A DNA stretch of 64,000 bases from Nonlabens xiamenensis. Its GTDB lineage: Bacteria; Bacteroidota; Bacteroidia; Flavobacteriales; Flavobacteriaceae. A program made the translations under genes and the position numbers. Under the pieces are notes generated by a model. The model was not told where the DNA came from, did not search any database, and worked only from the letters and a program-made list of their open reading frames with translations. This document shows, one piece after another, positions 26,398-36,900 of this stretch; within the stretch, counting starts at the first letter, position 1; each line of letters starts with the position of its first letter. The DNA lies in assembly GCF_003865345.1 (NCBI RefSeq), contig NZ_RMVE01000003.1, positions 490,344 to 554,343 of the forward strand, given 5' to 3'.

Positions 26398-27780
26398 ATG
26401 CAATTTGATTTTAATGAAGAGGACGATTTGAGTATTCAAAAATTCGAGCACATGCTCAAGACCAATGAGGTAGGATTCTTTGATAGTGATGAATTTGAGC
26501 AAATCATTGAACACTATTTGGAGACTGGTAAAATGGCGGTAGCTCGTAAGGCGATAAAGCTTGGAATTTCACAGCACCCCACCTCTGTGAACCTCAAACT
26601 ATTCCGTGCAGAGATGCTCATTTTTGACAATCAAATCGAATTGGCGCATGCCGCTTTGAATGAGCTATATGAGATACAGCCGCAAAACGCGGAAATCTAT
26701 ATCCAAAAAGCCAATCTATTCTCGAAAACTGAAGAGCACCAAAAGGCGATCGAATTGTTGCAAACGGCCTTGTCCTACACTCCTGACCAATCTGATGTAT
26801 ATAACCTCATCGGTATGGAGTATTTATTCCTTGAGGACTATTCCAATGCCAAAATTAATTTCATGAAATGCCTGGAAATTGATGACACAGATTATTCTGC
26901 ATTGTACAATGTCATTTACTGCTTTGATTTCTTGCAAGAACATGAAGAAGCCATTGACTACTTAAATCTCTTCTTGGATAAAAATCCTTACTCTGAAGTT
27001 GCCTGGCATCAAGTGGGTAAGCAGTATTTTGACCTCAAGCAGTATGAAAAATCATTGGCCGCTTTTGAATTTGCCATTATTTCTGATGATCACTTTGTAG
27101 GTGCTTATTTGGAAAAAGGGAAAGTCTTGGAGAAATTGGGAAGGTTTAATGAGGCCATCGCCAATTATCAGATTACTCTTAAACTCGATGACCCTACCTC
27201 TTTCGCCTATTTAAGATTAGGGAAATGTTTTGAAAAATTAGGCGCTCATGAAGAGGCCATTAAATACTTCAAGCAGACCGTTAAAGAAGATCCTTTGCTG
27301 GATAAAGGGTGGCTGGCGATTGTAAATTTCTATTGTAAATCCATGGATTATCAGAAAGCATTGGGCTACATAGAGAAAGCGATCGAAATTGATGGTGAAA
27401 ATGCGTTGTATTGGACAAAATATGCCAAGCTCAATAAACGCCTTAACTTTTTTGAAGAGGCAGAATACGGCTACCGTAGAGCCATTGAATTAGGCAATTA
27501 TGAATTGAGCACCTGGCTGGACCGAGCAGATATTCTTTTGGTATTAGGTGAAGTGGAAGCTATGATATCCAATCTCACCAATGGCTTGGAGTTTTATCCA
27601 GAACAAACAGAATTGGAGTTCCGGCTTGCCGGTGCCTATTGTTTGCGAGGCGAATGGGTAAAAGGTAAATTTTATTTGCAAAATGCCCTGAAAAGGGATG
27701 CTGAATTTCTCATCATCTGGGAAGAATTATTCCCTCAATTACTTGACCATCAAGAGATTTTACCCTTGATCCAATCTTAG
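26398..27780 (+). CDS. Tetratricopeptide repeat protein
   Basis: A 460-residue protein made almost entirely of TPR units (about ten), for example AEIYIQKANLFSKTEEHQKAIELLQTAL and FAYLRLGKCFEKLGAHEEAIKYFKQ. The N-terminus is acidic (FNEEDDLSIQKFEHML) without a signal peptide, so it is probably cytoplasmic. TPR proteins act as protein-protein scaffolds; the partner is unknown. It is followed after four bases by the CpsB-type phosphatase gene, so the two are probably co-transcribed. Confidence 0.88.
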   Translation: MQFDFNEEDDLSIQKFEHMLKTNEVGFFDSDEFEQIIEHYLETGKMAVARKAIKLGISQHPTSVNLKLFRAEMLIFDNQIELAHAALNELYEIQPQNAEIYIQKANLFSKTEEHQKAIELLQTALSYTPDQSDVYNLIGMEYLFLEDYSNAKINFMKCLEIDDTDYSALYNVIYCFDFLQEHEEAIDYLNLFLDKNPYSEVAWHQVGKQYFDLKQYEKSLAAFEFAIISDDHFVGAYLEKGKVLEKLGRFNEAIANYQITLKLDDPTSFAYLRLGKCFEKLGAHEEAIKYFKQTVKEDPLLDKGWLAIVNFYCKSMDYQKALGYIEKAIEIDGENALYWTKYAKLNKRLNFFEEAEYGYRRAIELGNYELSTWLDRADILLVLGEVEAMISNLTNGLEFYPEQTELEFRLAGAYCLRGEWVKGKFYLQNALKRDAEFLIIWEELFPQLLDHQEILPLIQS

Positions 27781-27784
27781 CTTT

Positions 27785-28519
27785 ATGTTCTTTTTCAAGA
27801 AAAAATATGACTTGGTGGAACTCCTTCAGGGTTTTACTGATATTCATAACCATGTCCTTCCTGGTATAGATGATGGCGCAGCTGAATTGAATGATACCAT
27901 GCAAATGATCCGTGCCATGAAGGAAATCGGCATTAAAGACTGTATCCCTACCCCTCACACCATGGAGGATTACTATGGAAATGATGCCGAAGTTATTAGG
28001 GAAAAATACCTACACACCTTGGAAGAGCTAAAATCCAGTGATGTGTCTGGTTTTATAGCTGGAGTAGCTTCAGAATACATGCTGGACGCCGGTTTTGAAG
28101 AGCTGCTTGAGAATAAGGAACTGCTCTGCTTAAAAGATAATTATGTATTGACTGAACTCTCCTATTTCCAAGAGCCCGCTAACCTACATCATTTGGTATT
28201 TGACATCCAGCAAAAAGGCCTGGAACCTATTATGGCCCATCCTGAACGATATAGATATGTCAAAAGTATGGAGACCTATATGGACTGGACAGGACGTGGT
28301 TTCCTTCTCCAATTGAACCTACTATCACTCACAGATCATTATGGTAAGGATGCCCAGCGAAAAGCCTTCGCTCTATTGGAAAAGGATATGTACACATTTG
28401 CAGGAACTGACGCACACAGACTGGAGCACGTAGACAAAATTGGTTGCATCAGACTGGATAAAAAGCAATTTGAGTCAACAAAAAAGCTTATGGAAAACCA
28501 TAAGCTTATTTTCGATTGA
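27785..28519 (+). CDS. cpsB: CpsB/YwqE-type tyrosine-protein phosphatase (PHP fold)
   Basis: A 244-residue metal-dependent phosphatase of the CpsB/CapC/YwqE family that dephosphorylates polysaccharide tyrosine kinases. The PHP-domain motifs are complete: DIHNHVLPGIDDGA, TPHTMEDYYGND, HPERYRY and GTDAHRLEHV. It lies tail to tail with the Wzc-like kinase, its likely substrate, with only 21 bases between the stops. The last codons contain a perfect terminator-like hairpin. Confidence 0.9.
   Translation: MFFFKKKYDLVELLQGFTDIHNHVLPGIDDGAAELNDTMQMIRAMKEIGIKDCIPTPHTMEDYYGNDAEVIREKYLHTLEELKSSDVSGFIAGVASEYMLDAGFEELLENKELLCLKDNYVLTELSYFQEPANLHHLVFDIQQKGLEPIMAHPERYRYVKSMETYMDWTGRGFLLQLNLLSLTDHYGKDAQRKAFALLEKDMYTFAGTDAHRLEHVDKIGCIRLDKKQFESTKKLMENHKLIFD
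28484..28512 (+). terminator. Terminator-like hairpin inside the cpsB 3' end
   Basis: Perfect ten-pair stem AAGCTTATGG / CCATAAGCTT with an AAAA loop and a short ATTTT tail. It overlaps the last codons of cpsB. The A-rich left flank could also let it act on the convergent kinase transcript. Confidence 0.5.
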
Positions 28520-28540
28520 ATATCCTATAATAATCGAAGT

Positions 28541-30934
28541 TTAAAAGTCTGTTTTCTTTCTTGTAAACTTTTCTTTCACCTTATCCCAGAATGTTTCCTT
28601 GGTAGCAGAGTAGGTATATCCATATTTATTTCCGTATCCAAAGTTGGCCAGTTTTACACTATTGATAACCATGGCAACATTCTTAATCTTTTCAGCTTCT
28701 ACACTATCCTTAACATACTCTAGTAATTGGGTCTCTGTGTAGTTAGCTCTGGATACATAAACGGTGATGTCAGCATGATGATTAATCAACAATGTATCTG
28801 TTACTAACATCGTGGGTGCGGTATCGACAATAACCACATCATAAGAAGCAGCTGCCTCCTTGAATAACTCACTGGTTCGATCTTGCATCCAGAGTTCCGC
28901 CGGATTAGGCGGAATTGCTCCAGAAAGAAGGATTTGTAAATTTTGGTTGCCCGAAGATTGCTGGGCCAACTCTACAACGTTCAAACTTGAATCAGTAAGG
29001 TACTCCGTTACACCTTTAGTCGACCTCTTTGTACCGTCGATGGCATACCTGTGAATTTGAGGATTACGTATGTCAGCTCCAATCAACAACACTCTTTTTC
29101 CAGAAAAGGCTAGAGTCGAAGCTAAATTGTAAGCTACAAATGTTTTACCTTCTCCTTTGACGGTTGACGTTACCATGATAATCGGAATCTTGGACTGTTC
29201 CAGTGTAGATAATTTGAACTGAAGGTTGGTACGTAAAATTCTAAAGGCTTCGGCCAGAATGGATCGATCATTTTTAGTAATGATTTCGCTATCTCCAGTA
29301 TCTAACTTAGGAATCTCACCTAATATAGCTAGGTTTGGTAAGGCTTTTTGAATATCATTTCTACTTTCAATTTTGTTATACAACAAATTTCTAACATAGA
29401 GTATACCGAAAGGAATTAATAGTCCGAGAACGAAAGTTGCCAATAAAACAATCTTTGGTTGAGGAGATACTGGAACCAGTGGAGCAAATGCAAAATCAAT
29501 AATTTTAGCTTTGGGCGCGGTGATGGCAAGACTGATAGCGGTGGTTTCCTTGCGCTCGCTAAGTAACACATAAATAGCCTCCACAACCCTTCTGGTGCGC
29601 TCAATATCCCTATTCAGTCGCTCATTCTCTGGAACATTGGATATTTTTCCAGTCACTTGTCTTAATTCACTTTCAATACTTCGACGTTGAATTTCCAACT
29701 TGGAAATTAGGCTTTCCAAGGAGGCTGTCATTGCTTGATTTAAAGCGTCCAGTTCTGTTTTTAAACGAATTACAGCTGGGTTTTCGGCCGTACCACGTTG
29801 CAACAAGTTTTTATATTGAACCAGTAAAGCGTTGTATTTGCTCGTTTGAGCATTGATATCAAATTCAGTAAAACCTAAATTTTCGGGAATAATTTGATAA
29901 TCTGCTTGTTTCAATCTAGAAAGTATCGACCTGGCGATTTGCAATTGGGTTTGTGCCATTACCGCCTCTCGACCTAACCCAGATGACTGCTCCAGGCTGA
30001 TCAGGGATTCTGCGGTAAGATCGGTTAGATTTTTAGAGTCTTTGAACTTTTCTATTCCTTTTTCAATACTATCTAAATCGCGTTGCACTTCTGCCAACCT
30101 TTCATCAATAAAGTCAGCCGTATTTTTGGCGACTTGATTCTTATCAGCGATAGCATCCTCATTATATTCAACTACCAATTGATTCAGTAAGTCCTCAGCC
30201 TTTTGTCTGACCGGGTCAGTAATACTTAAGTTTACCACACTACCGCGCCTATCCGATTTGGAAACGTTTATTTTTTTTGAATACCCTCTTACTACATCAC
30301 CAATTGGTTGTATTTTGACATGAATTTCATATTCTTCGTCATCCTTCTTTGCGTTGGGATCTAAATTGGGAATGAGCAACATTTCTAATTCATCTAAGAC
30401 AAAGGTGGCACCATAATCTACCGTTTCCCACTTTCCCGCTTCTGTAACTTTGACAAGGCAAGATGAAGGATTCAAGGGTTTGATAAAAAAATCTTTCTTT
30501 TCTTGTATCCGATAGGCTATACTATCATTTATTATACTTATTAATACTGGACTATCATTATAGACATTCGAAGTCTTGACATTACCAGACCTGATGTAAG
30601 AAATTTGTAAATTCAATTCCTTAACAACATTTTCAAGCAGTCGATTGGATTTAAGTATTTCCACTTCGTTTTCCACCGTATTGAACGAATTCCCCAATAC
30701 ATCTAAGTCGCCCAAGGCACCTACTTCAGAAAGTCCCCCACCACTTTGTGTATCTTTTATTATGATGGACGCCTCAGCCTGGTATAATTTGGTAGCATAT
30801 CTTAAATATAAATATCCTAATCCTACACAAATGAAAACACTTAGGAAAAACCATGGCCAGGATTTAAGATAATAGGCAATTTGTTCTTGTAGAGATTTGC
30901 TAGCAGAATCTCCAGTTTGTTGTTGATCAACCAT
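28541..30934 (-). CDS. wzc: Polysaccharide co-polymerase tyrosine autokinase (Wzc-like)
   Basis: A 797-residue inner-membrane protein controlling capsule/EPS chain length and export. A first membrane helix lies at about 28-48, then the Wzz-like periplasmic domain with long coiled coils (about 250-440), a second helix near 495-515 and a cytoplasmic BY-kinase domain. Walker A is GEGKT (594-598), Walker A' is IGADIRNP (Asp621) and Walker B is VIVDTAP (Asp704). A C-terminal tyrosine cluster (Tyr767, 771, 773, 775) is the expected autophosphorylation site. It follows the Wza-like gene by three bases. Confidence 0.92.
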   Translation of the reverse strand: MVDQQQTGDSASKSLQEQIAYYLKSWPWFFLSVFICVGLGYLYLRYATKLYQAEASIIIKDTQSGGGLSEVGALGDLDVLGNSFNTVENEVEILKSNRLLENVVKELNLQISYIRSGNVKTSNVYNDSPVLISIINDSIAYRIQEKKDFFIKPLNPSSCLVKVTEAGKWETVDYGATFVLDELEMLLIPNLDPNAKKDDEEYEIHVKIQPIGDVVRGYSKKINVSKSDRRGSVVNLSITDPVRQKAEDLLNQLVVEYNEDAIADKNQVAKNTADFIDERLAEVQRDLDSIEKGIEKFKDSKNLTDLTAESLISLEQSSGLGREAVMAQTQLQIARSILSRLKQADYQIIPENLGFTEFDINAQTSKYNALLVQYKNLLQRGTAENPAVIRLKTELDALNQAMTASLESLISKLEIQRRSIESELRQVTGKISNVPENERLNRDIERTRRVVEAIYVLLSERKETTAISLAITAPKAKIIDFAFAPLVPVSPQPKIVLLATFVLGLLIPFGILYVRNLLYNKIESRNDIQKALPNLAILGEIPKLDTGDSEIITKNDRSILAEAFRILRTNLQFKLSTLEQSKIPIIMVTSTVKGEGKTFVAYNLASTLAFSGKRVLLIGADIRNPQIHRYAIDGTKRSTKGVTEYLTDSSLNVVELAQQSSGNQNLQILLSGAIPPNPAELWMQDRTSELFKEAAASYDVVIVDTAPTMLVTDTLLINHHADITVYVSRANYTETQLLEYVKDSVEAEKIKNVAMVINSVKLANFGYGNKYGYTYSATKETFWDKVKEKFTRKKTDF

Positions 30935-30937
30935 AAA

Positions 30938-31705
30938 TTAATTTCTAACCAAAATAACAATCACCGACAACAGTAGTGAAGCGATGGACACAAAAAGTGA
31001 GGCATTGCGATTAAATCCAGCTGCCTGAACTTGAGCCTTATTAGGATCCACGACAATAATATCGTTTTGTTGAAGAAAGTAATAATCTGAGCTTACAAAA
31101 TCTGTATTGGTCAGATCCACTTCATAAGACTGTTGCACGCCATTTATATCACGCAATATTTTGACGGATTGCCGGTCACCGTAAATAGTTAAATCTCCAG
31201 CCAATCCAAGCGCCTGTAGAAGCGTCAAACGCCCTTCATTAACGGTATAAGTCCCAGGTCGATTTACCTCTCCTAAAACAGATACTTTAAAATTCATTAT
31301 TCGCACATCTACCATGACGTCTGAAACATAAGGTCTCATTTTTTCCGCAATCATTTTACGCACTTCTTCCCGCGTCATACCTGCTACTTCCAAGTTCCCT
31401 AGCACAGGAAAATTGATGGTCCCATCAACATCTACTAAATAATCTAACAAACGCCCGCTATTTCCCTGAGCCATCAGATCATTACCCAGTACTGGGTTAA
31501 CAAACAAATTAAAATCCTGTACCAATTCTGGATCACGACTTGAAACAATGATTCTAAGCAGATCATCCGATTTAATGGTCGTGTGATAGTTAATAGCTTC
31601 GTCTGGTAAATTCTCACGAACATCCTGAACGTACAAAATCTTTTCTTTAGAGACGCAAGAGGAGATCATTATCAACAGACATAAAAGCCCCAATATTTTT
31701 TTCAT
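30938..31705 (-). CDS. wza: Polysaccharide export lipoprotein (Wza-like)
   Basis: A 255-residue outer-membrane export protein. The lipobox is LIMISSCVSK (Cys about residue 17). A Poly_export domain follows (LRIIVSSRDPELVQDFN; VDVDGTINFPVLGNLEVAG), then an SLBB domain (VSVLGEVNRPGTYTVNEG) and a C-terminal membrane helix (FVSIASLLLSVIVIL). It should form the exit pore together with the Wzc-like kinase three bases downstream. A TATATTTG box upstream suggests that the pair has its own promoter. Confidence 0.9.
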   Translation of the reverse strand: MKKILGLLCLLIMISSCVSKEKILYVQDVRENLPDEAINYHTTIKSDDLLRIIVSSRDPELVQDFNLFVNPVLGNDLMAQGNSGRLLDYLVDVDGTINFPVLGNLEVAGMTREEVRKMIAEKMRPYVSDVMVDVRIMNFKVSVLGEVNRPGTYTVNEGRLTLLQALGLAGDLTIYGDRQSVKILRDINGVQQSYEVDLTNTDFVSSDYYFLQQNDIIVVDPNKAQVQAAGFNRNASLFVSIASLLLSVIVILVRN

Positions 31706-31722
31706 AAGTATAAATGAGAATG

Positions 31723-31730
31723 CAAATATA
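31723..31730 (-). promoter_or_regulatory. -7 box for wza-wzc
   Basis: Minus-strand TATATTTG, an exact TAnnTTTG match, in the 31-base gap between the dehydratase stop and the wza start. Confidence 0.45.
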
Positions 31731-31736
31731 TAGATA

Positions 31737-33692
31737 CTACTTCGAAGAACGCACCTCTTGGTCCAGCATTTCGTAAATACTGTTTTTGCTTACGAATTCA
31801 GGTACCATTCGCTTCAAATTGAGTACTACCTGATCGTTGGATCCAGATTCTGCAGCAGCCGCTAGTTCGATGATCTGGTTGGTTACTGTCTCTAGAGATT
31901 CATTACACACCTTAGCCACCATTATCTTTCTATGATGGGTAGGCAATGTGGTTGATTCATCGCTCAATAATTCTTCGTATAATTTCTCACCAGGGCGCAA
32001 ACCGATGACCTCAATATCAATCTCATGATAGGGCTCAAAGCCAGATAACTTAATCATTTTTTCCGCCAAATCCATAATTCTCACAGGTTTACCCATGTCG
32101 AACACAAAGATTTCTCCCCCTTTGCCCATTGTTCCGGCTTGAAGTACCAACTGACAAGCTTCTGGGATGGTCATAAAATATCTAATAATATCTTTATGAG
32201 TGACGGTAACAGGACCACCTTGCTCAATTTGCTTCTTAAAATGAGGAATCACGGACCCATTAGAACCTAGAACGTTACCAAATCTAGTGGTTATAAATTT
32301 CGTACTGTGATTATTTTCTTCCTGCAGCGCCTGTACGTATATTTCAGCTGCACGCTTACTCGCTCCCATCACATTTGTAGGATTCACGGCTTTATCGGTA
32401 CTAACCATTACAAATCGCTCAACTTGATGTTGAACGGCGAGGTCTGCCAAATTAACTGTACCTAATACATTGACCCAAATGGCTTCACGAGGATTGTTTT
32501 CCATCAAAGGCACATGCTTATAGGCCGCAGCATGGAAAACAACTTTTATATCAAAAGCTTCGAATACATTTTCCATGCGTTGTTTACGTCGCACATCACC
32601 CATAACGAATTCAAAGTCCACCTGAGGATAACTTTGTCGTAATTCGAGTTCAAGTGCATAGAGGGGCGACTCAGCTTGGTCCAGCACAATTACTTTTTTT
32701 GGATTAAAGGCTGCCACTTGGCGTACAATTTCACTTCCGATAGAACCTGCACCTCCTGTAATTAATATCGTTTTATTATTCAAATATCTGTTGATCTGTG
32801 TGTCATCCAGGTGAATGGCCGCCCGTTCTAATAAATCCTCAATTTGAATTTGTTTGATATTTTTAACCACATCAACACCTTCATCCAAGTGGATGATGTC
32901 AGGGGCATTAAAAATCTCTAGATCATAAGCTAAAGCCTTATCAACGATCGAATTTTTCTTAGTAACCGAAACTTGGTTACCGACAAATATTAATCCATCA
33001 ACTTTTAGATATTCAATCTCGGTAAAAAAATCCTCATCAAATTTGAAAATTGGCTGACCCAATATTTTTATTCGGTCATGCTTTTTAGAAAGTGATACAA
33101 ATCCTTTAAGCTGAAAATTCTGATTTTTTGAAATAGTGATCGCCTCTGCAACTGCAATACTCTCGTCATTGATACCTACCACCAACACAGATTTACAACT
33201 TGCTCCCATTTTGGTGAAAAAAGCGTAAACACTCTTAACAACCACCCTAAACTGTAGCATCAATACAAAGGTGATGGCCATGTTAACGATCAAAAATGGC
33301 ATCAGAAAAACTTTCTCTGCGTACAAATAGTAGTAGGAGTAATTGATTACTGCCAGCGCTGTCGCACTGGCTAAACATGCTAAAGCCAGTTTTAGTATAT
33401 CTACAAATGTACTGTGGCGTATCAAGCCCGAATAAGTACTAAACACGAAAAAGGCCAAAAAATGAACTGCAATAATAGCTAGCGCCTGTTCAGGGATGGT
33501 AAGTAGCTGATAAAAATCAGGAGTGATCTCTCTTACAATAAGATAAGAAAGTAAAAATGAGGCACAGACAATACACAAATCAATTAAGACGACGATCCAA
33601 CGTGGCAGATAACGTATGTTTTTGAATCTTAACGCATTATCTTCATTCCAGAGCACCTGAGTTGCCCGGCGTTTAAAGTATTGCCATTTCAT
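31737..33692 (-). CDS. PglF/CapD-like membrane nucleotide-sugar 4,6-dehydratase
   Basis: A 651-residue protein with four N-terminal membrane helices (about 30-165), a CoA-binding-like Rossmann region and a C-terminal short-chain dehydrogenase. The NAD site is ITGGAGSIGSEIVRQ, and AAYKHVPLMENNP is typical of the PglF/WbpM/CapD group. These enzymes convert UDP-GlcNAc to UDP-4-keto-6-deoxy-GlcNAc. The product could feed the PglE-like aminotransferase at 37277 or the WbpV-like reductase at 39557. It lies upstream of wza, separated from the rest of the locus by the large T9SS protein gene. Confidence 0.87.
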   Translation of the reverse strand: MKWQYFKRRATQVLWNEDNALRFKNIRYLPRWIVVLIDLCIVCASFLLSYLIVREITPDFYQLLTIPEQALAIIAVHFLAFFVFSTYSGLIRHSTFVDILKLALACLASATALAVINYSYYYLYAEKVFLMPFLIVNMAITFVLMLQFRVVVKSVYAFFTKMGASCKSVLVVGINDESIAVAEAITISKNQNFQLKGFVSLSKKHDRIKILGQPIFKFDEDFFTEIEYLKVDGLIFVGNQVSVTKKNSIVDKALAYDLEIFNAPDIIHLDEGVDVVKNIKQIQIEDLLERAAIHLDDTQINRYLNNKTILITGGAGSIGSEIVRQVAAFNPKKVIVLDQAESPLYALELELRQSYPQVDFEFVMGDVRRKQRMENVFEAFDIKVVFHAAAYKHVPLMENNPREAIWVNVLGTVNLADLAVQHQVERFVMVSTDKAVNPTNVMGASKRAAEIYVQALQEENNHSTKFITTRFGNVLGSNGSVIPHFKKQIEQGGPVTVTHKDIIRYFMTIPEACQLVLQAGTMGKGGEIFVFDMGKPVRIMDLAEKMIKLSGFEPYHEIDIEVIGLRPGEKLYEELLSDESTTLPTHHRKIMVAKVCNESLETVTNQIIELAAAAESGSNDQVVLNLKRMVPEFVSKNSIYEMLDQEVRSSK

Positions 33693-33731
33693 TCCTAGTA
33701 ATTTTTCCCCTATTGCAATATTACATATAAA

Positions 33732-33762
33732 TTAAGGGCGATACATCAGTATCACCCTTTAA
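33732..33762 (-). terminator. Probable terminator of the large T9SS gene
   Basis: On the minus strand TTAAAGGGTGATAC can pair with GTATCGCCCTTAA through a short loop (one G-U pair, one unpaired base), followed by a weak T-rich stretch. It lies about 160 bases after the stop at 33923. Confidence 0.45.
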
Positions 33763-33922
33763 TTTATCGTTAAATCTTAAAGATGTGTCTAAATCCTCTT
33801 CTCTTTTTTGAGAAAATTGGACACAATATTCAGCAATTCTATCTCAAATGAAAAAGAATGAAAGTCCTAAAATTGATTCAAAAAAGTCAAGTATTATAAA
33901 CAATTGCACATATTTATGACAA

Positions 33923-36900
33923 TTAGCGTTTTAAGAACCTTAATGTTTCATTTCTTTCTCCATGGGATATTTGCAAAAGGTAAAGACCAGAGGACAAAGC
34001 ACTTAAACCTTTCAGTTCAGCTCTGCCGTTTATCGATGTCATGTGCTCTTGGATGAGTAATTGGCCATTTATATTGTAGACTTTTAACGCTACATTTCCT
34101 GATTCTTCATCCAAGTTTTCTACCCAAAGAATCCCTTCATTCACTGGGTTGGGATATATAGAAATCGCTTTCGCGAAAGCGTCGTCTCCAACACTTAAGG
34201 TAACTGGTTCTAACTTCAATTCAAATCTGTCGGTGGCGATGCTTGCAGTATTCGAAGGGTCAAAAGTAATTTGTATATCGTTCAACCCTGGGAGAATAGC
34301 CTGCTCTGTTCCAGTCAAGGAATCTAGCAGATATAAATTCACGAATTCCAACTGATTATCAAATCTAAATGTGTAGTCCGTCCCAGTTAACCCGTTTAAA
34401 TCAAGATCCAAAATCCTAACGCTTTGTATAGGTGCATGGGTTAAAATGGCTCTTTGCTGGCCATTATCCATCAAGGCTATATTTTCATCCAAATTCCTTG
34501 GTTTTGAACTAGTAGTTCCCAAATCGTCAAATCTTAGTACCACACCATCGCGGGCTTTTCCACTGGCAAGTTCAGCCGTTTTGAATAAACCTAGTTGAAC
34601 ATAATTCTCCTGTCCAGGCGTGCTGTAAGTATTGGTTGTAGAGACATCACTGATTTTGTTGGACTCAACAAAAGTAAAAGCCGGAGCCAGGCTTCCCGTA
34701 TCAATACCATCCTCTAGGGTTTGGATAAAAAAGGCTTGTTGTGGCTGGATAAATTGATTCACTTCAGACCCCATTACATTATTGGAACCAGAACCAAAAT
34801 CATAAGCTACATAGGCTCCCCTATCTCCCAATGTTGGATCCCAGGCATAATAAACACTATTATCCACATCATTAGTTCCAGTCGCCATAATTTCAGAAAG
34901 ATCTACTTGAGCCTGGTAAGGATTACCTACCATACTGAACTCCATGGACCCACTGGCCAATCCTCCGACATTGACCGCCCCAATTACGGGTGTACCTGTA
35001 GTTACAAGAGTAGTGGGAGTCGGTGTCGTATTAGCAGTGGTAAGCGATATGCTACGATCTCCCCTGATCATTAATCTGACGGGAGTGCCCGCACTATAGC
35101 TTAAGGTATTGGTCGCAGTAACAGCAGACCAGGCTTGGGTTGCATTGTCAAACATAAAAAGCGAAGGGTTATTCGTATTGGAAACATCAAAACCGTCGGC
35201 TGGTGCACCACCCGTCACTTGGGTACCTAATCCAGATTGATAACCCATATCTCCGGGATTCAGACCGTTTTGCTGCCAATCCGTAAAAACACTTCCTGTC
35301 ATATTTACAGACGGCGACACAAATCTGAAGGCACGCTGTGCAGGGTAAAACTGTTCTACATTGATGTTTCCGCTAATACTACCACTGATGACTTCATCAA
35401 TTACCGCAGAACTACTTGCGGTAGATAAAAGAGTTAGGTTGTCATTGGTGGTCAACGTACCATTGGTCAAACTAAGTACTCCCTCAACTTCAACACTTGT
35501 TTCCAAACTTAAACCTCCAGGGTTGTTGATGATCAGATCCTCCACAACAAATGAATTACCTAAAACAGCTTGAGCACTTGTACCTGAAATATTTAAAGCA
35601 GCCTGATGACTAATCAATACTCCATTATTGACAATATTATTGGTCAAGTTAACCGTATTCATTCCTAAATCTAGGCTTGCAGCGTTATCCACTGTGATGC
35701 GTCTCACGTCTACATCACCATTCAATGCAACTGAACCAGAAGAAACGATGATATTGTCCAAGTTAGTGCTGTTTCCTACGGGATCAGCTGGGGTCCATTG
35801 GGTGCCGTCAAACAAATAATTGACTGGTTCCCTGAATCCAGGCGTCATATCTCCAGTAGCCGCGGATGTAATCAACCAACTACCAGACTGCCATGGATTA
35901 GCAGGGCTATCATTCACATCTAAACGCACAGCTCTTGAGTCTGTGTATTCCCAGGGCTGACCAGTACCATCGGTTCCAGGGGCACCATATACATCAAAGA
36001 CAAAACCGCCGTTATCAGGCGCTGCATTTAATGATAGCGTGTATGAATCATCACCATTTCCTTGAGGAACCGGAGAATAGATATCCGCAGTAACACCATA
36101 AAATGTTTCCCAGCTAGGTACATTGTTATCTGAGGCCACCACGTAATAATCACCTGGCGCAATGGTTCCTGTAAGTTGTGTATCACTACCTGTTGTCGTT
36201 CCAGCGTTTACATATCTTGAGATAAATACAGTGGTTACTGAAAAATCAATGGTTGTAGCACCATTGTTATACAATTCAACAAAACGACCTGAAAATTCGT
36301 CTGACGGATCAGCTACTTCTGTAATGATAAGATCCGGTGCTGGTGGAAAATCATTGTCTTCGATGGTTAAAGTAAACGTATCGTTAACACCAGCATTAGC
36401 ATTGTTGCCACCATTTACGTTTTGGAGATTGAAAACAAAATCTTCAGTCCCTTCAACCATCATATCATCCGTAATGGTCAATGTCGTGGTTTGGCTCATC
36501 CCGCTACCAGCAGGAAAGTTTAGGGTCTGGGTCAAGTAATTGTTCAGATCAGTAGCGGATCCTGAAGTCAGTACCACATCTACCGTAGTGGAATTATTGG
36601 CATCTTGATTAGTGATAGATACATCCACACTGGCAGTCATATCTCCTTCATTGACGGTAAGGGATGTGGTTACAAAATTAACTCGTGTATCAGACGTAGC
36701 GGTACCAGAAGCTGTCAAAACAAGATTTTGCAATCGCACTCCCCTGCCAGATGCATTGGTAGATAGTCTAATCACCACTTGATTGGTCAGTGAATTGATA
36801 GTAAATGTTCCACCATCCACATAGGATGAACTTGAGGGTGTATTTGATGTCTCTACCTGTGAAAAGCTTGTCCCCCCGTCATCTGATATTTCTATAATAG

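Noticed and set aside
36162..36539. Plus-strand open frame of 125 codons
   Set aside because: Antisense to the repetitive Calx-beta region; composition follows from the codon bias of the real gene.
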